NCBI GenBank assembly: GCA_012270625.1 | Contig: JAAXHZ010000427.1 | Span: forward strand, 1 to 5,658 | Direction: 5' to 3' | Length of the DNA stretch: 5,658 nucleotides | Source of the DNA: Dehalococcoidia bacterium | Lineage (GTDB): Bacteria; Chloroflexota; Dehalococcoidia; SAR202; UBA11138 | Shown: positions 1-5,658 of the stretch, one piece after another | Position numbering within the stretch: the stretch's first letter is position 1 | How the letters are laid out: each line of letters starts with the position of its first letter | The notes under the pieces: generated by a model | Seen by the model: the letters and a program-made list of their open reading frames with translations, nothing else | What the model was told of the DNA's origin: nothing | Databases searched by the model: none | Translations under genes and position numbers: made by a program

Positions 1-1200
1 GCGTTTGCATTCCGGGACTACCGGATCCTGTGGATCTCGTCCGTGTGCGGCTTGATGACGATGCAGATGCGAATGCTCGCAACCGGCGTCTGGCTCTACG
101 ACGTTACCGGCTCGGGACTTCAGCTTGGCCTGCTCGGTGTAGTCCAGCTTGCGGTCCAGCTGCCCGCGATCCTGTTCGGCGGGGCTCTTGCGGATCGGTG
201 GGACAGGAAGAAGCTGATAGCCGCCGCGCAGTCTTTCAGCTTCGTGTTCATGGCGATCGTGTCTTTTCTCGCCGCCATTGAACGGCTCGAGCCCTGGCAC
301 ATCTACGCAGTAACCGCCATTCTTGGTGTCACAAGCGTTCTGGGCGGTCCCGCGCGGTCTGCGATCACTGCCAACATCGTGCCCAGATCGCACCTTATGC
401 ACGCTGTCACGTCGAACCAGGCGACCTTTCAGATAGGCGCGATCGCTGCTCCTCTAGCTTTCGCCCTCGTGGTCGAGACCCTGGACTCCACCGCCGCGTT
501 CATTGCTTCGGCTGTCTTTGCGCTCCCCGCTTCGATCATGCCGCTCATGATCGCGGCGAAGGTCGCGCCCGCGGAATCACGGGACAAAGACGTATCCGTA
601 CTGAAACGAATATGGGAGGGGGCCGTTTACGTGATGCGACATCCGATACTCCCAGGGCTATACCTGCTGGACATCGGAGTCACTATCGTCAGCTTCTACA
701 GACAGATCCTGCCGCTGATAGTGGACAGGATGTTCAAGGCAGGCCCTGCCGCTGTTGGAGTAGTAACCGCGGCCAACTCTCTGGGCGGCGTGGTGGGCAC
801 GTTCTCCGTACTTTTCCTGGCCAACTACAGGGCAAAAGGGATGCTGGTGCTGTACGCGACACTGGTGTATGCGATTCTGCTGATCGCATTCGGATTCACC
901 ACGTCCCTTTGGCTGGGCACGCTGATAATAGCCGGTCTAGGCGCGACCGATGCTATTGGAATGACCACCCGCCAGACAACCGTGCAGCTGACTACCCCGG
1001 ACCACATGCGCGGCCGCGCGGTTAGCGCTCACTCCGTCAGCGCGATGACCGCCAACAATCTGGGTACGTTTGAAGTCGGCTTGCTGTCAGAGCAGATCGG
1101 CGCCGATAGGACGATGATTCTCGGCGGGGTGATCTCTCTGATAGTGGTGGCTGGGGTATGGTGGCTGGTTAAGGGAATTCGCGAGTACAGATACCCCTAG
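1..1200 (+). CDS. MFS transporter, EntS/MFS_3-type exporter (5' end cut by window edge)
   Basis: Inner-membrane major facilitator protein, probably a proton-driven exporter of a small molecule; the substrate cannot be read from sequence. The frame is open from base 1, so the gene starts upstream; 399 residues are visible and, as the first visible residues (AFRDYRILW) match the usual cytoplasmic lead-in to helix 1, only about 10-25 residues are probably missing. The GTG at 43 is unlikely to be the start because it would fall inside helix 1. Twelve hydrophobic segments can be traced, in two halves split by a charged loop around visible residues 185-205. MFS motif A (GGALADRWDRKK) sits at visible residues 60-71, between helices 2 and 3. 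The segment TPDHMRGRAVSAHSV before helix 11 is typical of the enterobactin-exporter-like MFS_3 group. The gene ends with TAG overlapping the stop of the convergent small gene. Family assignment is firm; drug or siderophore export is inference. Confidence 0.9.
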   Translation, partial: AFAFRDYRILWISSVCGLMTMQMRMLATGVWLYDVTGSGLQLGLLGVVQLAVQLPAILFGGALADRWDRKKLIAAAQSFSFVFMAIVSFLAAIERLEPWHIYAVTAILGVTSVLGGPARSAITANIVPRSHLMHAVTSNQATFQIGAIAAPLAFALVVETLDSTAAFIASAVFALPASIMPLMIAAKVAPAESRDKDVSVLKRIWEGAVYVMRHPILPGLYLLDIGVTIVSFYRQILPLIVDRMFKAGPAAVGVVTAANSLGGVVGTFSVLFLANYRAKGMLVLYATLVYAILLIAFGFTTSLWLGTLIIAGLGATDAIGMTTRQTTVQLTTPDHMRGRAVSAHSVSAMTANNLGTFEVGLLSEQIGADRTMILGGVISLIVVAGVWWLVKGIREYRYP

Positions 1201-1454
1201 TGCAGGTGCTCCCCTGACTCGAGAGCAGCCTCGATCGCCTGCACCAACGCGCGCGCCGACTCGGCTGTAAGCTCCACCGGGATCCGGGCGTCCAGGCCCA
1301 GCTCTTCGTTGACAAAGTCGATGTTCAGAGTGTGGTCATCCTGTGAGTGAAATGGATGGTCGTAGTAAACCCTGGCGTCGGTCAGCTTGAACCAGCCCCG
1401 CTGACCTCGACCACTTCCAGCTATCTTTCTTTGCTCGGTAACGTAAGTGCACAT
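1197..1454 (-). CDS. Small conserved protein of unknown function, DUF6295-like
   Basis: 85-residue soluble protein with no signal peptide or membrane helix. From memory it resembles the DUF6295 family, whose members begin MCTYVTE, continue with a GSG...GWF segment and a YxDHPxH...HTLNIDF block; I could not run a search. Here these are residues 1-7, 13-22 and 30-47. The last third (about 61-80) looks like a helix rich in Ala and Glu. Cys2, His33, His36, Asp39 and His41 could form a metal site, but that is speculation. The ATG at 1454 has a strong GAGGAG ribosome site 8 bases upstream, which overlaps the lipB stop codon, so translation is probably coupled to lipB. It is the last gene of the operon, and its TAG stop overlaps that of the exporter on the other strand. 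Function is unknown; a link to lipoylation rests only on position. Confidence 0.83.
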   Translation of the reverse strand: MCTYVTEQRKIAGSGRGQRGWFKLTDARVYYDHPFHSQDDHTLNIDFVNEELGLDARIPVELTAESARALVQAIEAALESGEHLH

Positions 1455-1462
1455 AAAGCAGT

Positions 1463-1468
1463 CTCCTC
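1463..1468 (-). promoter_or_regulatory. Ribosome binding site of the small protein, overlapping the lipB stop
   Basis: GAGGAG on the minus strand lies 8 bases before the ATG at 1454. It shares bases with the lipB stop codon (TGA within TGAGGAG), the arrangement expected when a ribosome finishing lipB helps start the next gene. Confidence 0.75.
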
Positions 1469-2174
1469 AGTCCGCGGCTGAGATGCCGTCTCTGGGATTA
1501 TACGACAGCTTCGCAGTGTCTGGCTCGAATCCGAAGACCCTCCCGAACTTCTGCGTGACAACCGGGATCACCTCATCGACGCCCACCGTCCGGCCAAGCT
1601 CCCGGCTCACCGATGTCACACGGGCCGACGGCATCCCGCACGGAACTATGTGCTCGAAGTACGACAGGTCAGTCGAGACGTTCAGCGCAAATCCGTGCGT
1701 GGTCACCCGCCGCCCGACCTTCACGCCAATCGCCGCCACCTTCCGGTCTTTGACCCACACTCCAGTAGGACTCCCCTCCGAAGCTCCCTCGATCCCGAAT
1801 TCAGCCAGCGCCTCCGCAATCATCTGCTCCAGCGCCCTCACGTACTTCAGGGGGCCGCCGCCCCAGCGTCGCAGGTCGATGATCGGGTATCCGACTAGCT
1901 GGCCCGGCCCATGGTACGTTACCTCTCCGCCGCGGTCGGTGTGATGAACTTCTATTCCAAGCTGGTCGAGAACAGCCTCTCCGATCAGAATGTCCTCGTC
2001 ACGCCCGCGTCTGCCCAGCGTGTAGGTGTGAGAGTGTTCGAGCAGAAGCAGAGTGTCAGGCCTGCGCCCGTCCGCGACCTCTTGGTGCAGCCGCCTCTGA
2101 AACTCCCAAGCTTCCAGGTAGGGCACGAGTCCGAGTCTGATCACATCTATAGAATTGACGTGGAGCGTATTCAT
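1467..2174 (-). CDS. lipB: Octanoyltransferase LipB (lipoate biosynthesis)
   Basis: Cytoplasmic enzyme that moves octanoate from octanoyl-ACP to the lipoyl-domain lysine of E2 and GcvH proteins; LipA then adds sulfur to give lipoate. The 235-residue product is of normal length for the family. Hallmarks visible: HSHTYTLGRRG (47-57), the substrate-pocket motif RGGEVTYHGPGQLVGYP (81-97), the catalytic lysine K145 in RKVAAIGVK, HGFALNVSTDL (160-170) and the catalytic cysteine C179 in IVPCGM. The Lys/Cys pair corresponds to K142/C176 of the Mycobacterium tuberculosis enzyme, so the protein should be active. The ATG at 2174 gives a family-typical N-terminus and has GAGG 4 bases upstream, slightly close. 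It begins 30 bases after the E2 gene, so it is probably co-transcribed with its substrate protein. lipA is not in the window. The identification is secure. Confidence 0.96.
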   Translation of the reverse strand: MNTLHVNSIDVIRLGLVPYLEAWEFQRRLHQEVADGRRPDTLLLLEHSHTYTLGRRGRDEDILIGEAVLDQLGIEVHHTDRGGEVTYHGPGQLVGYPIIDLRRWGGGPLKYVRALEQMIAEALAEFGIEGASEGSPTGVWVKDRKVAAIGVKVGRRVTTHGFALNVSTDLSYFEHIVPCGMPSARVTSVSRELGRTVGVDEVIPVVTQKFGRVFGFEPDTAKLSYNPRDGISAAD

Positions 2175-2204
2175 GTTGCCTCAACTGTACTGACAGCCCG
2201 GCCC

Positions 2205-3494
2205 TCAGTACACCCCGGTATCCGGCCCGATAGACTCGAGCCTGCGCCCCACCGAGTTGATGAACGCGCTCGCCTCGGCGCCGTCCATGATCCTGTGATC
2301 GAAACTCATGCACAAGTTCATCATCGACCGGATCGCGATTCCGTCTCCGACCACAACCGGACGCTTCACAATAGCCTCCGTGGTCAGTATCGCCGCCTGC
2401 GGGAAGTTCACCAACGGCTGGCTGACCACCGACCCCAGGACTCCCGTGTTGTTCAGAGTGAATGTCCCGCCCTGGACGTCCTCCAGCCTTAGCTGACCTC
2501 TTCTGGCGCGCATCGTCAAGTCGTCGGTCTTTCGGGCAAGCCCCGCAATGCTCATCGTGTCCGCATCGTGGATCACCGGCACGACCAGCCCGTCGGGAGT
2601 TGCCGCCGCTATGCCGATGTTGATTCTCCGCTTGAACAGGATCGCGTCGCCATCCCATGATGAGTTCAGCAGCGGGTTCTCCTTGAGAGACTCCGCGACC
2701 GCCTTCACTACGAACGGCAGATAGGTGATGTTGATGCCTTCACGATCTCGGAAGTTGTCTCGTATTGCCTGTCTTCGCGCGACGAGCCCGCTTACGTCAA
2801 CCTCTATCAGCGTCCACGCCTGCGGTATCTCAGTGGCGCTTCTCACCATGTTCTCTGCAATCATTCGCCTGACTGGTGTCAGCAGCGCCCGCTCCTCGTC
2901 GGCGCCTGTCGGCGCCGGTGTGACCTCGGAACCACTGTCTTTCGGCTCTTCCACCTCTGACGATAGCTCGATGAACCGACGAACGTCCTTGAGCGTGACA
3001 CGTCCGCCTCTGCCGGTTCCATCGATCCCATCGAGATCGATGTCTCGTTCTTCGGCAAGTCGCAGCACCGCGGGCGAGTAACGTCGACGTCCTCCGGCCG
3101 AGCGCGGTGTTCTGGGCGGAGCATCCGCCGAGATCGGCCCGCCGGATCCTGTAGGTCCGACCGGAGCGACGTCCTTCAGAAGCGTGCCTATTCTGTTCGG
3201 GACAGGTTGGGGTGCCTCTCGCGACTCAGTCGTAGGCAGAGAGTCCTCGGCCACAGCCTCACCATCCACTGCCACCTCGGCTATGGGCGCGCCCATGGGG
3301 ACTGTCTCGCCCTCAGCCGCCAGCACCGCTGTCAGCGTGCCCGACACCGGAGAAGGCATCTCCATGTTCACCTTGTCAGTGACGACCTCTACCAGTGGGT
3401 CGAACCGCTCTACGTGGTCGCCGATCGACTTGAGCCATCTTCCGATGACACCCTCTGTTACTGACTCTCCGACCTGTGGCAGCTCGATAATCAT
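2205..3494 (-). CDS. bkdB: Dihydrolipoamide acyltransferase E2 of a (branched-chain) 2-oxo acid dehydrogenase
   Basis: Core subunit that accepts the acyl group from E1 on a swinging lipoyl arm and passes it to CoA. The 429-residue protein has the standard order: one lipoyl domain (1-77) with the modified lysine K41 in EVVTDKVNMEMPSP; a Pro/Gly/Ser-rich linker (about 78-137); the E1/E3-binding domain (139-175, from RYSPAVLRLA to TLKDVRRFI, with GTGRGGRVT in the middle); a second linker; and the catalytic domain (about 203-429). The active-site motif DHRIMDG puts the catalytic His at 400 and the partner Asp at 404; FTLNNTG (345-351) is also typical. TDKVN at the lipoyl site and IVKRPVV (375-381) resemble BkdB of Bacillus. 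The ATG start leaves a 19-base gap after E1-beta with only a weak GAGAG ribosome site, so coupled translation is likely. E2 identity is certain; branched-chain specificity comes mainly from the E1 partners. Confidence 0.93.
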   Translation of the reverse strand: MIIELPQVGESVTEGVIGRWLKSIGDHVERFDPLVEVVTDKVNMEMPSPVSGTLTAVLAAEGETVPMGAPIAEVAVDGEAVAEDSLPTTESREAPQPVPNRIGTLLKDVAPVGPTGSGGPISADAPPRTPRSAGGRRRYSPAVLRLAEERDIDLDGIDGTGRGGRVTLKDVRRFIELSSEVEEPKDSGSEVTPAPTGADEERALLTPVRRMIAENMVRSATEIPQAWTLIEVDVSGLVARRQAIRDNFRDREGINITYLPFVVKAVAESLKENPLLNSSWDGDAILFKRRINIGIAAATPDGLVVPVIHDADTMSIAGLARKTDDLTMRARRGQLRLEDVQGGTFTLNNTGVLGSVVSQPLVNFPQAAILTTEAIVKRPVVVGDGIAIRSMMNLCMSFDHRIMDGAEASAFINSVGRRLESIGPDTGVY

Positions 3495-3513
3495 GTGGCT
3501 AAAGCTCTCGCGT

Positions 3514-4497
3514 CTAGTACGCCGCCAGTCGGCGGATCGCGCTCGCTATCTTCTCTGTGCTGAGCATGAACTCGGCTTCCAGGGTCGGAGCGAAGGGCAT
3601 CGCCGGGACCTCTGGGCCAGCCAGGCGCGTCACCGGACCGTCCAGGTACTCGAACGCCTCCTCAGAGATAATCCCCGCCACCTCTGCGCCGATGCCTCCG
3701 GCTTTGGTGTCCTCGTGGACTATCAGCGCCTTGCCCGTCTTCCTGACCGATTCAAGCACTGTCTGTCGATCGATCGGTCGCACCGTGCGCAGATCTACCA
3801 CCTCGGCGCTCACACCTTCTGAGGCAACCTCCTGCGCGGCCTCGAGACAGTGGTGGACCATGAGTCCGTACGTGACTACGCTCAGATCTTCGCCTGCCAT
3901 CTTCACGTCCGCCTCACCGATGGGCACCGTGTACTCGTCGTCGGGGGCCTCCCCGCGAACGAGCCGGTACGTGCGCTTGTGCTCCAGGAACACCACAGGA
4001 TCGTCGTCCCGTATCGCGCTCTTCAACAGCCCCTTCGCGTCGTAAGGAGTCGCGGGGGTCACGACCTTGAGTCCAGGGGTGTGTGCGAAGAACGCCTCCA
4101 CGCTCTGCGAGTGATAGAGCGCTCCTCGCACCCCGCCACCCTGTGGAGCTCGCAGCACCATCGGAACGCTCAGGCGTCCATTCGTCCCGTAACGCACCCG
4201 CGCGGCCTCGCCGACTATCTGATTGATCGTTGGCCAGATGAAGTCGGCGAACTCGATCTCGGCAATCGGCCGCATCCCGTTCATTGCGGCGCCGAGCGCT
4301 ATCGCCGCTATCGACGACTCAGCCAGCGGCGTGTCGATCACCCGGGCCTCCCCGAACTCCTCGACGAATCCCTCCGTAGCCAGGAACACGCCACCGCGCG
4401 CGCCGATGTCCTCGCCCATCACGAAGACCCTGTCATCGCGGCGCATCTCCTCGCGCATCGCCTCGCGCACGGCTTCTATGACACTCAGCTCAGCTAT
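3514..4497 (-). CDS. bkdAB: E1-beta subunit of branched-chain 2-oxo acid dehydrogenase
   Basis: Beta subunit of the thiamine-diphosphate-dependent decarboxylase; with E1-alpha it forms an alpha2beta2 tetramer that decarboxylates 2-oxo acids from Val, Leu and Ile and reductively acylates E2. With the start chosen here it is 327 residues, the same length as I recall for Bacillus BkdAB, and matches it along its length: MGEDIGARGGVF (27-38), DTPLAESSIA (55-64) with the cofactor-activating E60, EFADFIWP (82-89), APQGGGVRGALYHSQS (117-132) with H129 as likely catalytic histidine, TPATPYDAKGLL, FLEHKRTYR and RLAGPEVPAMPFAPTLE near the end. The usual start codons in frame, GTG at 4470 or ATG at 4458, would cut conserved helix 1 and have no ribosome site. 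An ATA at 4497 gives MAELSVIEAVREAM and lies 6 bases after GAGGAG, so I place the start there; an ATG-to-ATA sequence error is the alternative. Identity is secure, the start is not. Confidence 0.93.
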   Translation of the reverse strand: MAELSVIEAVREAMREEMRRDDRVFVMGEDIGARGGVFLATEGFVEEFGEARVIDTPLAESSIAAIALGAAMNGMRPIAEIEFADFIWPTINQIVGEAARVRYGTNGRLSVPMVLRAPQGGGVRGALYHSQSVEAFFAHTPGLKVVTPATPYDAKGLLKSAIRDDDPVVFLEHKRTYRLVRGEAPDDEYTVPIGEADVKMAGEDLSVVTYGLMVHHCLEAAQEVASEGVSAEVVDLRTVRPIDRQTVLESVRKTGKALIVHEDTKAGGIGAEVAGIISEEAFEYLDGPVTRLAGPEVPAMPFAPTLEAEFMLSTEKIASAIRRLAAY

Positions 4498-4503
4498 GAG
4501 TCG

Positions 4504-4509
4504 CTCCTC
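4504..4509 (-). promoter_or_regulatory. Strong ribosome binding site before the ATA codon of E1-beta
   Basis: GAGGAG on the minus strand ends 6 bases before the ATA at 4495-4497. It is 33 bases from the GTG at 4470, too far to serve it. The TGA at 4510-4512 that closes the reading frame upstream is the base next to this site, so no start codon lies further upstream. Confidence 0.7.
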
Positions 4510-4534
4510 TCAGCCAGTCTTGCAAGTATGCCAT

Positions 4535-4566
4535 CTCAGGTGACGAAAACTGCGTGATCTCCTGAG
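4535..4566 (-). other. Inverted repeat in the E1-alpha/E1-beta gap
   Basis: CTCAGG and CCTGAG arms (4561-4566 and 4535-4540) form a 6-base-pair stem that extends by three more pairs (one a G-T wobble) after an A-A mismatch, around a loop of about 12 bases. No T-run follows on the minus strand, so it is not an intrinsic terminator. It could be an intercistronic mRNA hairpin that tunes the subunit ratio or stability, or chance. Confidence 0.35.
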
Positions 4567-4571
4567 AAACA

Positions 4572-5588
4572 CTACCGCGCATACACGTGCTCTCCAAAGT
4601 CGTCCACACCGGGGTAGGGGGCTGATTCCACGGTATCCGTGGCCTCGTTGACGATCCGCGTCGCCTCTGCGCGGAATTCATTATCTGCGTCGTCAGTCAG
4701 CAGACCGGAGTCTCGCAGCTGACTCGACAGCGCTATCAGCGGGTCTCGCTTCCGAGCTTCCTCGATCTCCTCGGACGACCTGTATCGCGTATCGTCGTCG
4801 TCGGACGTGTGGGGCAGGTATCTCTCGACGTGCGCCTCGATCAGAGTCGGACCTTGCCCTGATCGCGCGCGGCGCGCGGCCTCAGACGTGGCTTCGACCA
4901 CGGCCATTATGTCGCATCCATCCACCTCGATACCGGGCATCCCATATCCTTCTGCGCGCGAGGCGATGCTGTCCACTGCCATCTGCTTGGCTACCGGCAC
5001 TGAGATCGCGTACTTGTTGTTCTCGCAGAAGAAGATGACTGGTAGATTGTGCACCGCTGCGAAGTTCATCGCTTCGTGGCAGTCTCCAACGCTGGACGCG
5101 CCGTCCCCAAAATACGTGATGACGATGCTGTCTTCTCCGCGCATCTTGACGGCCAGAGCCGCGCCCACAGCCTGCGGAATCTGGGTGCCGACCACGTTTG
5201 AGAGATTCACCAGCCGCAGCTCAGGGTAGGCGCCATGTGTAGGGAACTGCCGGGCGCCACTGAGCGGTTCGCCCGCCTTCGCCAGAAACCCCGCCATAAT
5301 CTCCACTGGTGTCATACCCAGAGTCAGCATCACTGCGAGGTCCCTGTAATAGGTGTAGAAATGGTCTTTGCCGCGTTCCAGCGCATAGACACTGCCGATC
5401 TGTCCGGCCTCGTGGCCCTGCGACGAAGCGACGATCGCTGCCTTCCCCTGTCGGTTCAGCATCCAGATACGCTCGTCCAGAGTCCTTACCAGGACCATCT
5501 GTCTGTACATCTCGACTAGGTCACGATCTGAAAGTTTTCCTGCCATCGAAGCAGCCCTTCGGACCGTTCCTGCATCGACATTAGCCAC
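4572..5588 (-). CDS. bkdAA: E1-alpha subunit of branched-chain 2-oxo acid dehydrogenase
   Basis: Alpha subunit of the thiamine-diphosphate decarboxylase and first gene of the operon. Numbered from the GTG at 5588 (338 residues): YYRDLAVMLTLGMTP (80-94), the cofactor motif from GDGASS (161-166) to ENNKYAISVP (189-198), and the loop PHTSDDDDTRYR (259-270). That acidic loop, followed by SSEEIEEARKRDPL, is typical of branched-chain rather than pyruvate E1-alpha; H260 aligns with the active-site His of the human enzyme, and Thr261 sits where the human enzyme has its kinase-targeted Ser. The C-terminal part (VNEATDTVESAPYP) also matches Bacillus BkdAA. Start: the frame is open to an ATG at 5621, but that codon overlaps a TATAAT box and would precede the expected transcript. 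The GTG at 5588 has GGAG 8 bases upstream; an ATG at 5546 (MAGKLSDRDL) is a further option, closer to the conserved N-terminus. Acetoin or pyruvate specificity is less likely. Confidence 0.92.
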   Translation of the reverse strand: MANVDAGTVRRAASMAGKLSDRDLVEMYRQMVLVRTLDERIWMLNRQGKAAIVASSQGHEAGQIGSVYALERGKDHFYTYYRDLAVMLTLGMTPVEIMAGFLAKAGEPLSGARQFPTHGAYPELRLVNLSNVVGTQIPQAVGAALAVKMRGEDSIVITYFGDGASSVGDCHEAMNFAAVHNLPVIFFCENNKYAISVPVAKQMAVDSIASRAEGYGMPGIEVDGCDIMAVVEATSEAARRARSGQGPTLIEAHVERYLPHTSDDDDTRYRSSEEIEEARKRDPLIALSSQLRDSGLLTDDADNEFRAEATRIVNEATDTVESAPYPGVDDFGEHVYAR

Positions 5589-5596
5589 TCGATCAT

Positions 5597-5600
5597 CTCC
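5597..5600 (-). promoter_or_regulatory. Ribosome binding site supporting a GTG start of E1-alpha
   Basis: GGAG on the minus strand lies 8 bases before the in-frame GTG at 5586-5588. The competing ATG at 5621 has no good site upstream, and the ATG at 5546 has only AGGG at about 8 bases. This site therefore decides the start chosen for E1-alpha. Confidence 0.5.
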
Positions 5601-5619
5601 AGCATCTTCGATCGGCCAC

Positions 5620-5648
5620 ATTATAACTCACATCGCCCGCCTTGAAAG
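5620..5648 (-). promoter_or_regulatory. Candidate sigma-70-type promoter of the bkd-lipB operon
   Basis: On the minus strand a perfect TATAAT (5620-5625) stands out in GC-rich DNA. At a 17-base spacing the -35 position reads CTTTCA (5643-5648), only three of six matches to TTGACA, so the box is strong but the -35 is poor and no TG extension precedes it. A transcript would begin near 5613, giving a leader of about 25 bases that contains the GGAG site (5597-5600) for the GTG start at 5588. Little upstream DNA is visible, so operator sites cannot be judged. Confidence 0.5.
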
Positions 5649-5658
5649 TCCGCCTGTG

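Noticed and set aside
43..45. GTG as start of the exporter
   Set aside because: The frame is open to base 1 and the residues before the GTG match the usual MFS N-terminus, so the gene starts outside the window.
1447..2492. Two long + strand frames (1447-1944 and 1911-2492) opposite lipB and the end of E2
   Set aside because: No domain, no convincing ribosome site and full overlap with well-supported genes on the other strand.
2056..2658. 200-codon frame on the minus strand across the E2/lipB junction
   Set aside because: Its translation is Arg/Gly-rich low-complexity sequence out of frame with E2 and lipB, both of which have intact catalytic motifs; it is a shadow frame, not a frameshifted gene.
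3184..3822. 212-codon + strand frame opposite the E2/E1-beta junction
   Set aside because: Ser/Thr/Arg-rich sequence with no family resemblance; antisense to two conserved genes.
4490..4534. 14-codon leader peptide before E1-beta (ATG at 4534, stop overlapping the E1-beta start)
   Set aside because: No ribosome site precedes it and its codons show no attenuator-like run of Leu, Ile or Val; kept only as a remark.
3850..4557. 235-codon open frame on the + strand opposite E1-beta
   Set aside because: It is antisense to a clearly conserved E1-beta gene, its translation has no recognisable domain, and long antisense frames are common in GC-rich coding DNA.
1..5658. Mobile element, CRISPR array, tRNA/rRNA or riboswitch
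   Set aside because: I saw no transposase or integrase frame, no spaced direct repeats, no tRNA-like cloverleaf and no conserved riboswitch core; nearly all bases are accounted for by the six genes.

Overview
The window is GC-rich, densely coding bacterial DNA with five complete genes and one truncated gene. The sequence does not fix the lineage. The two E1 subunits resemble Bacillus-type branched-chain enzymes, and the small protein beside lipB resembles a family I associate mainly with Actinomycetota and relatives. High GC, Shine-Dalgarno sites and this gene set would fit Actinomycetota, Chloroflexota or Thermus-like bacteria; Chloroflexota is only a guess.

Layout. Bases 1-1200 (+ strand) hold almost all of a 12-helix MFS exporter of the EntS/MFS_3 type, cut off at its N-terminus by the window edge. 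Bases 1197-5588 (- strand, so read from right to left) hold a compact operon: E1-alpha, E1-beta and E2 of a 2-oxo acid dehydrogenase complex, best read as branched-chain (bkdAA-bkdAB-bkdB), then lipB (octanoyltransferase), then an 85-residue small protein. The exporter and the operon converge, and their stop codons overlap in a shared CTAG. A perfect TATAAT box lies just upstream of the operon. There is no gene-free stretch over 300 bases; the largest gap inside the operon is about 74 bases, between E1-alpha and E1-beta.

How the genes work together. E1-alpha/E1-beta form the thiamine-diphosphate heterotetramer that decarboxylates branched 2-oxo acids. E2 carries the lipoyl arm, docks E1/E3 and transfers the acyl group to CoA. 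LipB puts the octanoyl precursor of lipoate on the E2 lysine, so a cofactor-attachment enzyme is encoded next to its client. The E3 subunit (lpd) and lipoyl synthase (lipA), both needed for activity, are not in the window. The role of the small last gene is unknown.

The observations most worth a second look are the E1-beta start, where homology and the ribosome binding site both point to an ATA codon; the E1-alpha start, where the longest reading frame begins inside the apparent -10 box; and the small protein coupled to lipB. I found no sign of a wholly new system: no mobile element, CRISPR array, tRNA/rRNA or defence gene.
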